DNA of 64,000 bases from Chondrosia reniformis (taxonomy: Eukaryota; Porifera; Demospongiae; Chondrillida; Chondrillidae): contig OX359193.1 in assembly GCA_947172415.1 (NCBI GenBank), forward strand, positions 2,908,501 to 2,972,500. The letters are read 5' to 3'. A program made the translations under genes and the position numbers. Positions 10,753 to 22,320 of this stretch are shown here, piece after piece (positions within the stretch are counted from its first letter, which is position 1; each line of letters starts with the position of its first letter). The notes under the pieces are model-generated. The model saw only the letters and a list, made by a program, of their open reading frames with translations. It searched no databases and was not told the DNA's origin.

Positions 10753-11230
10753 TTATTTCATGGAAAAATTGGCCTCATCTAACATCTTAGGCCATCTTTG
10801 TTTCACATCAGCTGCAAGTTGCTGGATCTCCCACTGCCCCACGTAGTGTCTCAGTGACAGCTTTTCCTTTGCATCCTCCTGCAATTCCATGTAAGCTTTG
10901 TCAACTAAGAACTTAGGATCCCAGGCAAAATCTTGGTCTTTTTTCTTTGTCATATAACATCGGCAAGATAAAACTCTTGTTTGCAGCTCAAATTGAACCA
11001 CTCCTTCATTGTGTCCAAGCAACTGAAATAATGGTTCACTCTCTCAGGTACACGCCTCAAAGCAGTGGCATCATCCAACTAGATGATCACACAGCCCATT
11101 GCAGCTTCTCTTTGTCGTTATAATTGTTAACAGTGGCAACACTAATAAATTGTTCAACCCAGTCTTCCCAGTTCCCTTTGCCATTAAACGTTTCCAGCAA
11201 TTGTACAGGTTTTGCAGGATTGTCTGGTCA
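10753..11230 (-). pseudogene. Ty3/Gypsy-type Gag capsid relic
   Basis: The reverse strand from about 11210 to 11095 reads LLETFNGKGNWEDWVEQFIS followed by VATVNNYNDKEKLQWAV, a classic Gypsy Gag opening of the F-x-G-x-G-x-W-x-W form. After two stops and a frameshift, an open stretch at 11022-10753 continues with DPKFLVDKAYMELQEDAKEK and LSLRHYVGQ, the C-terminal Gag helices. The Gag core is therefore nearly complete but broken. It precedes the zinc knuckle and protease on the same strand. Confidence 0.7.
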
Positions 11231-11319
11231 TTGCAGTGTAAACTGATCTTCTGCCATTTATCACACTCAGCTATCGTGCCAACTACACCAATGTAACCAT
11301 GGCCTCAATACAAGGATTT

Positions 11320-11490
11320 GAAATGACCAATGAACTCTACATGGAACAACATGACTAGAGCAATAAGAAATGACTTTATAAAATATCTGTACAGCATATA
11401 TCACAAGTACTTATATGCTACACTCAACAGAAAGTTATAGAATGTGCTAACTATAAGAAAAGGTCCAGACACCTAGTAGTTAACACACAA
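11320..11490. repeat. Dispersed repeat, copy 2 (paired with 7719-7960)
   Basis: About 70-75% identical by eye to 7760-7950, in the same orientation. It interrupts the start of the reverse-strand Gypsy relic between the Gag core and a charged segment at 11498-11776. It could be a solo LTR or other insertion. Confidence 0.5.
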
Positions 11491-11497
11491 GAAAAAT

Positions 11498-11790
11498 CTA
11501 ATATACCATGTTCCTACACCTTGGATGAAGATACAGGAGTCTTTTCTTTCTTCTTTTCCTCTCTTTCATCTTCTTCTCCACTGGGTCAGACAGCTGTTTC
11601 TGGGAATTCCACCTTTCATCTGTGATCCTGGTAGTCTTTGTCTTTTCCTTTATCTTGATCTTCTGTAAATCCTTGGCTCTCTCTGCTAAATCTATGGGCC
11701 CTATATACACCATTTTGGCGCCAAAAGTTAAATAAGGTGACACATGATGAAATTTAATTTTATGAAAGGACTGCAAGTCGGATTAATTTT
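11498..11790 (-). pseudogene. Charged leader ORF of the Gypsy relic, with possible primer-binding site
   Basis: A 92-codon reverse-strand frame contains MVYIGPIDLAERAKDLQKIK and a very basic/acidic tail. I do not recognise a domain; its position suggests the N-terminus of Gag or a leader. Just upstream, at 11720-11708, the reverse strand reads TTGGCGCCAAAA. This resembles the TGGCGCC start of tRNA-Lys-type primer-binding sites, but I could not define a matching LTR. Confidence 0.35.
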
Positions 11791-11999
11791 TATGAATTAA
11801 ATCTTTTAGTAATCTAGGTTGTACAGGTAAAACAGACTCAGCATAACTATATAGACACAAGTAGTACATATTACATATGTCTAGCCTTAGGTCTTACAGT
11901 AGTAACATTACTTTGGAGCTGGGGTAACACAGTAGGGGGTAACACAAGACAGTCCTTTAGCATACTAGCTACATTTTGCTTATACTTGATTCTAACTAG

Positions 12000-14064
12000 A
12001 GGCTGCTGGGATAGTAAGGAAGGTTTTAAAGGTTGATTTTAGCTTAAAGTATTTGTTACCCTGCTTAATAAGCCTACTGCATAACTGTAAACGTTTAGCC
12101 TGAAAACTGGAGAAGTCACTACATATTCTGGAATACCTAATTAGTTGTGAAATAAAGACACCATAGGCTGGGGTATTAGGAATATTACTATCTAAATGGG
12201 GGAAATTTACTACGTCAAAGTTAAAGTCCTCTCGCTTATCATATACTTTAGTAATAAAGTGGTTACCAGTAATGGTTATATCTAAGTCTAAAAAGGGGAT
12301 TTCCTAGGGCTGGTATTTGTCTTTTTAAGAATAAGTCTTTGAGAGTAAATGTCACTAATCGACAGTTCAAAATCCTTGTTGTAGTTACATAAAAGGTCGT
12401 CAATATACCTATAACTATTTTATAGCTACGGTGATGTTATCCTTAAGGTAATAGGGAGGGCTAAAGGCTTTCTTTGGGGTACTTTTGGTCTTGGTGATGT
12501 ATCTCTCTGACCATAATTCCAACTAACTTGAATTTTACAAGCAAAATAACTAGGTAAATTGCACATTATTTAGTGTCAACCATAATTTGACTGGCTACTC
12601 CATTACCGACATATTTTAATTTAAAGTCAAAAGATGTCACCTCAAACAGTGTCAAATAGAAGCACAAAATTTGGTATATATAATCTACAAGTATTGGTTC
12701 ACTGGACTACGGCAGCGAATCGCCATTCTCGCTTGTATTCTGGAATAATTTCTCTTTTCCAAACCACACCTAATTTATCTATCACCTCCGTAAGTGTTTA
12801 GCCGATGAATCTGTCATGCCGAAAGTAAAGAAGAGAGTCGCTCAACATCAAGTGAGCAATTAACACTTAAAATTTAACACAAGATAACGCTTTCTTATTC
12901 CTTTAATAATTCAAGTAATTCATTAGAAGTACAGACGGGTTTAAAAATCTAGCTATGAAAAATAATCCTCTAACTCAACCTCTGTACCAAAATTCCTGTC
13001 ATTTTGATTTCGACACGGTAGCCCCCCCTACTACCTTAAGTAGTCCTTTCATAAACTCATACTCATAGGCAAAAGAAAAAGATTAGCAACTGCAGGGGCT
13101 TACAGTCAGTACCCATAGGGATACCTACACATTGCTTAAATACAGAACCGTCTACACATACATAAATGTTGTCAATAAGGTAATTAAAGAGCTCTACTAA
13201 ATGAACGTCTGTGACTGCTTTTTTGGAGACATTATTAGACCAAAAGGCTTTATCCCGACAGACTTCTATATATTGGGACTTCCTACAGGTATAGGCACTA
13301 TGAATAAGGTTAGTAAACTTGTCTTTAAGGAGGTTATGGGGGATCGCTGTATATAAGATAGACATATTAAAACTCGCTAGCTGGGCGTTTCTAGTGGGTA
13401 TAGACCTAAGACTATCTAATACTTCTAGTGAGTTTTTTAATATCCAGAAAGCTTTAACACCAGTATTCCTATATATACTTAGGCAGTATTCTCTAAAATG
13501 TTTGAGAATTAGTCTTAGTGCTGAATTTAGAAATCTAGAAAGGGGTTTGGGTAATACATTTGTGAGAGGCCACTATGAATCTGTAGCTGTGAGGGTTCTT
13601 ATGTAGCTTAGCCATCCAGTAAAAAGAGGGAAGGTTACACCAGTCTGGTTTGAGTTCTAAGTTCTCTTGTTTTAAGAAATCTATGTGCTTCCAAATTAAC
13701 TGTTGGGGTCCCATAATGTACGTTTAGCATAAGTAGAGGTACTGCCTAGTTCTTAATTAATGATTTGGCTGTAGTAGGACTTACATATAAGTATTATAGT
13801 ATTAGAAACAGCTTAGAGATCCTATCATTAATTTTCTTAAGTACAGCATTTTCCAACTCACTAAATATAGAAGTGCATACATTTTCTCTACAGGCCCAGG
13901 CAATCTTCTATTTTCTAATACCTTCATTACACATTTTTAAAGCACTTACCCAGTTAAAGTTATTAGGTTCTCTAAATTGTGGTCCTTTCTCAAGAAGTTT
14001 TCTAAGTTTTGGGTTACTAACAATACATAGGTCACCTGTTAAAACATGGCCTAGGGGCTTGTAA
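12000..14064 (-). pseudogene. Penelope-like reverse transcriptase relic
   Basis: Reverse-strand fragments follow the order of this RT family: an N-terminal KLLEKGPQFREPNNFNW (about 14000); PKPLSRFLNSAL with FREYCLSIYRNTGVKAFWIL (13560-13445); MSILYTAIPHNLLK (RT motif A, about 13365); GSVFKQCVGIPMGTDC (motif B, about 13160-13110); RYIDDLLCNYN, whose YIDD catalytic core lies at 12407-12396; FLDLDITITGNHF (12290); and the C-terminal PAYGVFISQLIRYSRICSDF (about 12180-12100). The GIPMGT-YIDD-SQLIRY signature is that of a widespread animal RT group that I place with Penelope-like elements. At least six frameshifts or stops are present, and the GIY-YIG endonuclease is missing at this locus. Confidence 0.75.
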
Positions 14065-14099
14065 ATGAAGGAGGACGTGTGACACTCACATGGTTCTGG

Positions 14100-15480
14100 T
14101 TTACTAAAATCATCTAACTTACATGTTTGTGAAAAGTAAAATATTTGTCAAGACAAGTCATAGAATATGTATACAAAATCAGTCAGTTTATAAATTTTGC
14201 CATAAAAAGCTGTATACAGAATTCTACTGTATTTGCTGTATGTTGCAACCACTTCTCCAATTTTCAAAGTTCAAAAGGCATGTTTTCACTCTATATTACC
14301 TTTTCTGCTTTGAAATGATTGTTCATGCAAAAGTGGATAAGTAATTATAGATCTCGCCAAATTTACACCTGCTTTGTTTCATTACTTATGAATGTTACTG
14401 GCTCTGACTAAAGGAAGAAGGAACTATCATTAGTTAAAAAAAGTTAAAACTATATAATATGTGAATGAATGCAACATAAGCTCAAGAAATATCTTTATTC
14501 CTTTGGTATTTGCAAGATTCAAATTCAGCTTACCCTCATAACAAAAGGCTAATATGTAACAAAGGTCAAAGAAAGAAAAAAGAGACAATTTGAAATAGCA
14601 AACAACAAAATCAAGGAAACAATGAAACTTTTGGAAATCTTCTTGGTATGGGCAATCAATGTTACTCATGTATCAGATCCCAAAAAGGCCTGTCTAAGAT
14701 ATCCAGAGACAAGCTGTGAAGATGGATTTGCCATAAATTTGTTGTCTGTTGAAAAGAACAAATCTTAAAAGTTTGTAGTTAGTTGAGAGTTCTTAGCCTA
14801 ATTTAAATATTATACATTAACACAACCTATTGCAGTCCAATAAGAGGTCTTAATATTCAAGCTTCAGTGTATATGCCTTCTTTGTCATGCAGCTTTTCAA
14901 TGTGCATTATATTTTACTAAGCTTTTCTGACATAATGCACACTGGAGCTATATAATAGAGTAACCTATGAACTGTAATTGTAAGTTGTGTAACGGGATAT
15001 CGATTTACCTGAGTTTTAGAATTTTACTTTATTAGTGTGTTTTAATACAGTCATATTTACCAATTATATTTAAAATTTGTATACTTTATTTGCTAGATTA
15101 TATACAGGGTTACTATTAATTTCACCCTGGTGTTAGCATTTAGTGCCCCTGTTGTGAACTGAATTAGTCTGTCTCTATATACTCTAAAGTCTTCACTGAT
15201 TTTGTAGATTGTGACTGTGACGGGTGATTGCTCTTTGGTGGACGTATTCAGTAATGATTATAAAGCTCTATCACTAGACACTTCTTAGTAAGTTAAATTT
15301 ACAGAGTTTCCAAGTACAAAGTTAGGGGTTATAGGCGTATAGAGGTTTGCATATACATCTTCAAAATCGTTGCAAAACACCCACTAGTTTATGCTTGTTG
15401 CATCACAGGATGCACTACCTAGGCCTGGCAGGGATAACCTTTTACAGTATACTAAGGGTAAGCTCACTGTTTTGTACAAC
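14100..15480. other. No recognisable gene or repeat
   Basis: AT-rich sequence with only short open frames (the longest about 79 codons, lysine/phenylalanine-rich and without domain features). Confidence 0.6.
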
Positions 15481-15598
15481 ATCTGAATACCGTAATATCT
15501 CTAATGGCGACTATTCGTCAAAATGGCCATCGTGCGCATGCTGGGAAGGTGCATTGGTAAGCTGACCGCATAGCGGAATCCCTTTGTTTAGCAGTAAA

Positions 15599-16040
15599 AT
15601 GCCTTCGCACGTGACTTATGTAGTCCCTGGCTGTCCGAACAGGAAAAATCATTGCAAGTGGGGCTTTTTTCCTAACGAAGAACATGTTCAGGGACGTAAA
15701 GTGTACATCAAGCGACGATTATGTGGATCCACGTTGGATAAGGTTGACTGCGGCAACACCTCACCTTCTTGCAAGTCAGTCTCATTTCACAGCCTACCAA
15801 AAAACACGGGACCCCAGGCTTGTTGAGGAAACAGTGGCTGGCTAGAATACCAAGTGAAACACGCCTTTGACGCCCAACAGTTACATCTGTGGTATTCATT
15901 TTCCAACTGGTCACCCCAATGCAGAAAGTGTCAGTCCTTCGATCTTCCGCAGTAAGCCTGTTATCAGCAAACACTACAGTCGTGCCTCAACCAAGGGCGA
16001 TTTTCGCACAACCACCTCCATACAAAAGCCGTTTCAACAG
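15599..16040 (+). pseudogene. THAP-type zinc-finger domain of transposase
   Basis: MPSHVTYVVPGCPNRKNHCK begins at 15599, with the N-terminal C-x(n)-C start of THAP domains. SVSFHSLPKNTG at 15777-15815 gives the FHxLP element. A frameshift near 15820 follows, then RKQWLARIPS-like, then GIHFPTGHPNAESVSPSIF (15885-15945), which carries the C-x2-H pair as CGIH. THAP domains bind the transposon ends. A frameshift and stop leave it non-functional. Confidence 0.65.
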
Positions 16041-16045
16041 CTGAT

Positions 16046-16345
16046 TTGAGCAGCAAAGAAGATGGGTCTGCTGTCTTTAGTGCCATGTTGACTCATCCTA
16101 TCAACCTAGAAGGTGCAAGAGATGAGAAGATAAAAGAGCTGGAGAGTACTATCAAGGATCAGGAGAAGGTTATAACAGGATTGGAGAATCTGCTGTCAGA
16201 CTCTTGTGCGGAGGTGGAAATGCTCAGGTTTTCTTATGCCAAACTTCGAGCTGCCCCTGCAAGTCTCATGTTCTACGCAGGTTTGTCAGTAGAATCATTG
16301 GATATTATTTATCTGGTGGGGGATGTAGCTTCTACGTTGACATAA
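16046..16345 (+). pseudogene. Coiled-coil linker of the THAP transposase
   Basis: A 99-codon frame has heptad-like KIKELESTIKDQEKVITGLE, typical of the dimerising coiled coil between THAP and catalytic domains. It ends in a stop (TAA) at 16343, shortly before the catalytic-domain sequence resumes in another frame. Confidence 0.6.
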
Positions 16346-16374
16346 AGTGGAACTAATCTTCCCAAGAAACGCAC

Positions 16375-17000
16375 GGGAATCCGATCGCTTCTCCCTGATG
16401 CTGACCTACTATTGATGTTGATGAAACTCTGGCACAACTCTCCTGAGCTAGATTTGTCTCAGTGTTTCTCGGTCAGCCAGTCCACAGTGTCTTGAATTTT
16501 TCGATGTGGGTACTTATTCTGTACAAGTCTTTCAAGGAGATCAACATCTGGCCATCTATCTGGCACTATCTATCTATCTATCTATCTATCTGGCACTTAT
16601 CAATAAAATATGCCTAGGGAGTTCAAGGAAAAGTTTCCATCTACACGGGTTATCATTGACGCAACAGAGTTTCCATTAGAGAAGCCCTCAAATCCTGATG
16701 TTCCGGCTGCCACATGGTAGCACTACAAGAACCGGAACACTCTGAAGTTGTTAGTTGGTGTCAGCCCTCGAGGAAGTAGCCCAGTGTCATTTGCATTGTG
16801 AACGTTGCCGAAAGCAAACGACCAGCGACAAGTATCTTCCAGCCAGTGGTTGGGAAAGAATGAGCACCCATACGGTGTGGGCTTCCAGTGGTACATGATA
16901 CTGACGTTCTTCCTGCGATGGTTCAGATGGCTCAGGTGTGCTTCTTGTACAGCTAGCGTACACCGGGTGTATACGTTAGCTGTTCAAGAAGCCCAGTCCC
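16375..17000 (+). pseudogene. DDE_4-type transposase catalytic domain relic
   Basis: The plus strand reads GIRSLLPDADLLLMLMKLWH and LDLSQCFSVSQSTVS (HTH-like) at 16376-16492. After an expanded TATC run at 16556-16592 it continues as MPREFKEKFPSTRVIIDATE, then FPLEKPSNPD (first catalytic D in IIDATE), then HYKNRNTLKLLVGVSPRG (16609-16775). The later catalytic residues are lost. Internal stops are TGA (about 16494) and TAG (about 16717), and the frame is disrupted by the microsatellite. Confidence 0.75.
16556..16592. repeat. TATC microsatellite
   Basis: A run of TATC/CTAT units (about 7-8, slightly interrupted) within the transposase relic. It falls between the helix-turn-helix and the catalytic D box. 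Confidence 0.85.
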
Positions 17001-17767
17001 CAATATAAACCCATTGACATTCTATTATTCTGAAGTACTTATGGTATTCATACCTATCAAACATGCTTCTCTCTATACGTAGTTAATGTGGAAATGGTTT
17101 CAACATTGTTGATTTGCCAATATGAATTGAAAGGTTATAAAAATACAAGCCCAATCTCCAATAAAAGCCCAGGTTCAGAGGGGTTTGAAAAAATATAAGC
17201 CTCAGGCTTATATTAGAGATAATACGGGGTCACTCCTGAAGATTAAGCTGTGCTATATATCGGCTACAATCTCCACCATAATCAACTGTTCAATTCAGTT
17301 CTATAGTCTTATTTAGTTTTGTAGCGGGCCCATTAGCAATTTGCTGCTTTCAAGGACACCCACGCATATAGTACAGGAAAATTAGTGGGGAGAAAAATAA
17401 ATGGTATGAACATAAAATAAATCATACAATGATTTGAGGGTCCGAAGGGAAACATTCATTTATTTAGTATGTTTATGTTTATGTTTTTGTTATCTTATTA
17501 ATACTGGGACAACCTATAGCCAAAATATATGCTACTATCTAGGTGCCCGTGAAAAGATAATTATAGAGAAAGTGATATGATGGTAAGAAAAGATTTGACC
17601 GGTTTAAAGATGAACGAAAATTAGAAGCTCTAAGTGTTCATATACAATCAAATTATTAGATGAGTAATAATACATGAAACAAAAACATTAAATAATATAC
17701 GAGCAATGTGAATAGTATATTACAAAAATTTAAGAATAGAAGTATGATTTAACGTGAGAGATAGCCA

Positions 17768-18541
17768 TTAACCCTTAATATTTGTTACCCCCCTTACTGC
17801 CCGATGACCACTTCTGTGGCTTGAGAGTAAAAACTGCCTAGTCCATCCTTTTAAAAGTCCATTTTCACCTTTAATAATTACTCCAATTAACCTTCATTCA
17901 ATCAAGTTAATAAGAACAGCAAACACTGTAAAACCAAAAAGGGTTAAGGAAATAAGTTCTCCTTTTAGACGGCCATTTTGAAAATATCTATAACTCTTAT
18001 TTCTTCCCTTTATGTAATAGATATACCACACCACTGAGGCGTATATGGGTTTTGGAGTCATGAGACCCAAGGGCACTGCGCGCCCAAGGGCGAGTGACTC
18101 CAAAATTCATATACACCAACCGCCGTGGTATATGTCTTGTATAGACATTTTGAAGCCTACGCAGCATTTATGCGGATTTGGTGAGATTATTTTGATCTTT
18201 TCATTGTTTTTGTATCAATTCAATTAACACCTTTCAATAATTGGCAGTGATACAAGAGCCTAGATCTCCTATTGCAGTTGTACATCGGAGAGGGCCTCTT
18301 ATTGCAGTTATACACCGGTTATGAAATTCAACACCTCAGCATTCACCGGCAACGGCATATATAATACAGTTATACTATGGTTTAAATGTGTAATATTTTT
18401 GACGAAAATGCTAATATAAAAGAGTTATTGATACATTTAAATTTCGAAGAGATTGTACGATTATTTAACTTTGTGGGCAGTAACGATCTAAAGAATTTCT
18501 AGGCACAAAGTGGTCTTTGAGTGGTAAAGATTTAAGGGTTT
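17768..18541. repeat. Possible non-autonomous DNA element with internal hairpin
   Basis: The left AACCCTTAATATTTGTTACC (17770) resembles the reverse complement of the right end, AACCCTTAAATCTTTACCAC (18538). Both are followed by a GACCAC tract and a TACTGCCC tract in matching order, which supports terminal inverted repeats. Internally, 18019-18062 and 18090-18136 form an imperfect hairpin (TTTTGGAGTCA/TGACTCCAAAA core). No coding sequence is present. 17000-17767 outside it holds only the end of the THAP element. Confidence 0.5.
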
Positions 18542-18619
18542 TCATCATTTTTAGACTCTTATGTAGGGAGTTTCACAACTTTTCTACTTGAAAACTTATT
18601 TCTTCTTCCCAAAGTTAGT

Positions 18620-20960
18620 CAAAGGACTGGGAAGGTGAGGAGCACCATGTAGTGAGGCTCGTGTATTATATTGATGAATGGAAGATGCTGGATCCAAAAG
18701 AGGATCCAAATAGCCTGGACCAAGATGGCTTAGAGTCTGCGAGAGTGCATCATTAGGAGAGCAGCTTGGGTATTCATGTTTGCTAACCTGGGATGTTGGC
18801 CAGTAACTACATTCCAAAGGGAATGAATGGACCTTCCTTCTGGCAAGAAGTGAAGACCAGTTAACCTGACATCTAACCCAGGTGGCAGACGTGTATCTCC
18901 TTTCTTTAAGAATGATTCGTCCTGCAAAGGTCTGCAGCTTCTCTTACAGCAATTCCATACAATGTCACGATAGTCGAATGATGGAAAAATATAGGAATTA
19001 TAAAACGCTATTAAGGCACGCCTTGCCAGGAACCAGGACAGATGTCTAAGCAAATTAATGTTTCTGGAAACTTTATTTGTGATTGATGCTATATGATTTC
19101 CCAAGTAAGATGTTCGTTAACCATAACACCCAGGAATTTAAAACAGGACACCTGTTCAATTCGAGTACCCAAAAGTACAACATCCAGAGTAGGAGGATTT
19201 TTTCTAGCAGAATGGAGGAGCATGCATTTGGTTTTCTGTAGGTTCAAGTATAGTGAGACATCCAATCATAACAATTATTCAAAGCTGACGATAAAGTTTG
19301 ACAAATGTTAGATGAGCCTACAACATACCTGTGGTATCATCAGTAAAGAGGATCGTGGTGCAGTCCAAACTGCATTCCAATGGGAGGTCATTTACAAGGA
19401 CAGTGATTAGGCTCACCACCCCAAACGGACCCTTATGGAACACCATTGTTTACCTGCAAAGTTTAAAAATTTGCATCATTTATTACTGTACTGTGTTGGC
19501 AATTGGATAAATATGATTCACACCATTGTTAAGGAGGTGACGACACACCATAGGATGACAGTTTAAATATAAGAACATTATGATCAACTGTGTCAAATGC
19601 TTTTGTCACATCAAGAAACAGTACGCCAACATAGAGACCATTATCATGTGCCCAGTACCAATCATTAGTAGCTCTGAACAGTATTGTTGCAGTGGAATGC
19701 CTCTTCCTAAATCCAGATTGAAGGGGTATAGAAGATTGTTTCCATCAAGATAAGAAGAAAGTTGGGAACGAATGACACGTTCAATAAGCTTACTACTAGT
19801 TGGTAACAAGGAAATAGGTTGATAGTTTGTAAGTAAGTCTTTATCACCACCTTTAAACTGTGGTTAAATCTGTAATTTTTTCCATTTTAAGGATTTGGAG
19901 AAGGAAGAGTTAATAGTATTAGTTAACTGTCCAGCAACAATAGATCTTGCAATCTTCAGAACAAAAGGTGGAATGTTGTTAGGTCCAGTACTTTTGTTGG
20001 TCTCGGTTGAATTTAGTAAATTCAAACAGTCATCAGTCAAAATTAACTGAAGATCAAACGGATTTGAAGCTCTGGTAGGAGATTGAGGTAGGTTTCTAGT
20101 AGCTGAGCACTGGGATGAGATAGCATTAAAATGCTTGTTAAGACTGTTGGCCAGAACACATGAATTACAGTTAAATGAGTCCCAATTTGATACAGGCTGT
20201 GGTAGTACATACTACCCGCCATTACAAGAAATCTTCATTATCTAGCCTATTGCCAAGTCAAATTCATCTGCTACATTGTTGTCTTGTTAAAAGTATATTT
20301 TTTAAATCAATGGTGGTACAAATAAATGGTGTAATCCAAGGTAAGGCCCTCTTACGATATACAATTTTTTTCCAGGAAGCATGTTTATTTAGGCAGCCAT
20401 TAAGATAGCTTTCCAAGACATCAACCTTTTCATCTGGTGAGTCAAAACTATCAATAGTTGACCAAGAATACTTGCCTAAATCACTACAAAAATCTGTTAC
20501 ATCAAACTTGCTGAAGTTCCTCTTGTAAGAAAAAGAAAGTTTAGTGTCAGGACATTTCCAAGTGAGATACAGATATATCATAAGATAGTCAGCAATCTCA
20601 TAGTCCAACACTCCTTTACACTCTATTAGCCCTTGCTCAGAGACAAAGAGTATATCAAGTAGCATACTAGTGGAACTTTTGGTGTGTGTTGGCTCATTGA
20701 TGGGTTTAAAAAACTGTAGGATTTTATAAAGGATAAAAATCTATCGTTTCAACAGGCTGTTACAGTTATTAAAGTAAGAAGAAGGTTTAACAGAGAGACA
20801 TTTACTTGCAAAGACAGCAACTTTACCACCCTGGTGGTTTTGATCCTCTCTAAACAAATTATATCCCTCAATGATCACCTCTTTATCAACTCTAGTGTGG
20901 TCCCAGATGGTGCAATGATGTCAGGCCTTGTTTGGGGGCAAAAAGTCTTAATTCCTTAAT
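18620..20960 (-). pseudogene. CR1/L2-like LINE relic, reverse strand
   Basis: Going down in coordinate, the reverse strand gives the end of an endonuclease domain (VIIEGYNLFREDQNHQGG, about 20890-20835), a linker (FSYKRNFSKFDVTDF with WSTIDSFDS and RALPWITP, 20665-20264), then RT pieces: SKLIERVIRSQLSSYLDGNN (19800-19740), a frameshifted FLDVTKAFDTV-like segment (about 19617-19570), a region near 19330 equivalent to the ADDT box, and ITNKVSRNINLLRHLSWFLA (19090-19020) with FPSFDYRDIVWNCC. The order and the NLLRRLSWF-type C-terminus match the plus-strand LINE at 8015-9906, so both belong to related families. Frameshifts are frequent and the element is inactive. Confidence 0.8.
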
Positions 20961-21885
20961 TTTATGAAGCAGGCTGTGTTAAAATGAACTATCAGACACT
21001 ACTTACCAACATCAACAGGAGCAGATCTTAGCGGAGACAATATATTGCAGGATGAGTCACCACTTTGAAGCTGAGGGGGCTCAAGGGGCCATGCCCCCAC
21101 CCATTTTTAGCAGAAGGAGGACCAGGTGTATCTCAGCATTCTTACACCTCAAGGTCTTAGGGATTTTTGAGCTGGAGAGTTCAACACAGGGTGACGATAT
21201 TCCAAAGTTACAACTGTACTCATTTTTGTTCGATTGAAACACCCAGGCCAAATCATAATGAACTGGTTCGTGGGGCAGTTGGCGCCCCCAAACTCAAACT
21301 ACTTGCTGGTTCCTAAATATCTGGTTCAACAATTCTGGTTGTCGCTTGAATGCAGTCAATTTCAAGGTTATATCTCATAGATTTAGTTTAAATTTAATTT
21401 AAATAGCACAGGGATCACTTTGACACCCACTCTGTTTACTTAAGGTATTGAGTAAAATGAAAATATTATTTTAGTTATGATCACAAAAGTATTAATATTT
21501 CTGAATGAAGTACATCGGTACCACATTATCCATTCTTAATATTTTAAGCATAATGTGGTGTAGATTCTACAGAGGGTCGTTTAAAATACTCCCAAACGTG
21601 CTGTATCAAGTCTTTATTTGTGCATGATATGCTTGAAACTGCCCTACTTGCCTCTAAAGATGGCCAGCCATGCAAATTTAGGATGACATCAAATGTAGAT
21701 CCTCTATCAGTCAGCAAGCATTACCTCAAGCTGTGTAACTGCTTCATTTTTTCCCTCCCATATAGGTAACTTCTGGAAGTCTTCTGTGATAAGGATTGAT
21801 GTGATGGATAATATGCCTAACTGTACTTTAGCTGATCTCTTAAAGGAACTAGAATTTGCCTAATCAATTTGCACTATATATATAT
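20960..21885. other. No recognisable gene
   Basis: Mixed sequence with no open frame above about 60 codons that resembles a protein. The upstream part of the reverse-strand LINE endonuclease may extend into the first few hundred bases, but I could not follow it. Confidence 0.5.
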
Positions 21886-22040
21886 TTATATATATTAAAA
21901 TTACAATCAAGTACTACACAGTACAAGTTTCAAATTTAAGACATTTGGCACTCTTAGATTTGTACTGTGTAGTACTCGAATGTAATTTTAATATATATTG
22001 CCAATAACTTTTACTGTGTAGTGTACTTGAGTGTAATTCA
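21885..22040. repeat. Palindromic repeat with AGTACTACACAGTAC core
   Basis: The left arm about 21888-21927 (ATATATTAAAATTACAATCA then AGTACTACACAGTACAAG) is the reverse complement of 21960-21999 with two or three mismatches. A third partial copy in right-arm orientation follows at 22009-22040 (ACTGTGTAGTGTACTTGAGT). It is a short foldback/MITE-like unit without coding capacity. Confidence 0.75.
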
Positions 22041-22095
22041 TCATCATCATAATACATTATTACTCATGCTGTGATAACATCATATACAGAAGTAT

Positions 22096-22320
22096 CTAGG
22101 CAGAGTATATGTGCTCAAATTTCTCTTCCCACTTGTCCCCGTCCGCGGCTTGAATGCGCAACTGCTCCAGCCCACTTGCAGTTCTGAGGTTCATTCCTGC
22201 TTTCTCCAAGTCTGATCCAATTGTGCTCAGTAAGCAGGTCCTGGGTCTGCCTCGTCTGGTCTTGGGAATCTTGTGCACTGAGAGGTCTAGCGCCTTTTGA
22301 GCTGGTGTGTCCATGGGCAA
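22096..22320 (-). pseudogene. RTE-like LINE C-terminal fragment
   Basis: This reverse-strand 74-codon frame contains PKTRRGRPRTCLLSTIGSDL, then a GMNLRTASGLEQ segment and DGDKWEEKFEH. The RRGRPxxxW...I..DL...G....A.....DR..WR pattern is the conserved tail downstream of RT in many RTE/Jockey-type LINEs. It could be the 3' end of the same element as the reverse-strand RT at 23290-24140, now split by a repeat and satellite, but that is inference. Confidence 0.6.

Larger units (their letters stand above)
15489..17228 (+). mobile_element. Decayed THAP/DDE_4 transposon (ISL2EU-like) with terminal repeats
   Basis: The left end ACCGTAATATCTCTAAT (15489-15505) matches the reverse complement of the right end ATTAGAGATAATACGGG (17212-17228) at 15 of 17 positions. 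Between them lie a THAP-type zinc-finger segment, a coiled-coil segment and DDE_4-type transposase sequence in the right order. A perfect 11-bp-arm palindrome, AATATAAGCCT/AGGCTTATATT, sits just inside the right end at 17192-17214. THAP plus DDE_4 is the arrangement of ISL2EU-type elements; the superfamily call is from memory of that architecture. Confidence 0.7.

Noticed and set aside
7719..11490. Intact LTR pair for the Gypsy relic
   Set aside because: The two related segments (7719-7960 and 11320-11490) do not flank the element correctly and lack TG/CA ends I could confirm.
13319..14064. Plus-strand ORFs over the Penelope-like RT
   Set aside because: They are antisense shadows; the reverse strand carries the recognisable RT motifs.
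16046..16345. Independent host coiled-coil gene
   Set aside because: It fits as the linker between THAP and DDE segments inside shared terminal repeats.
17894..18103. Reverse-strand 69-codon ORF
   Set aside because: It coincides with a hairpin element and has no protein-like signature.
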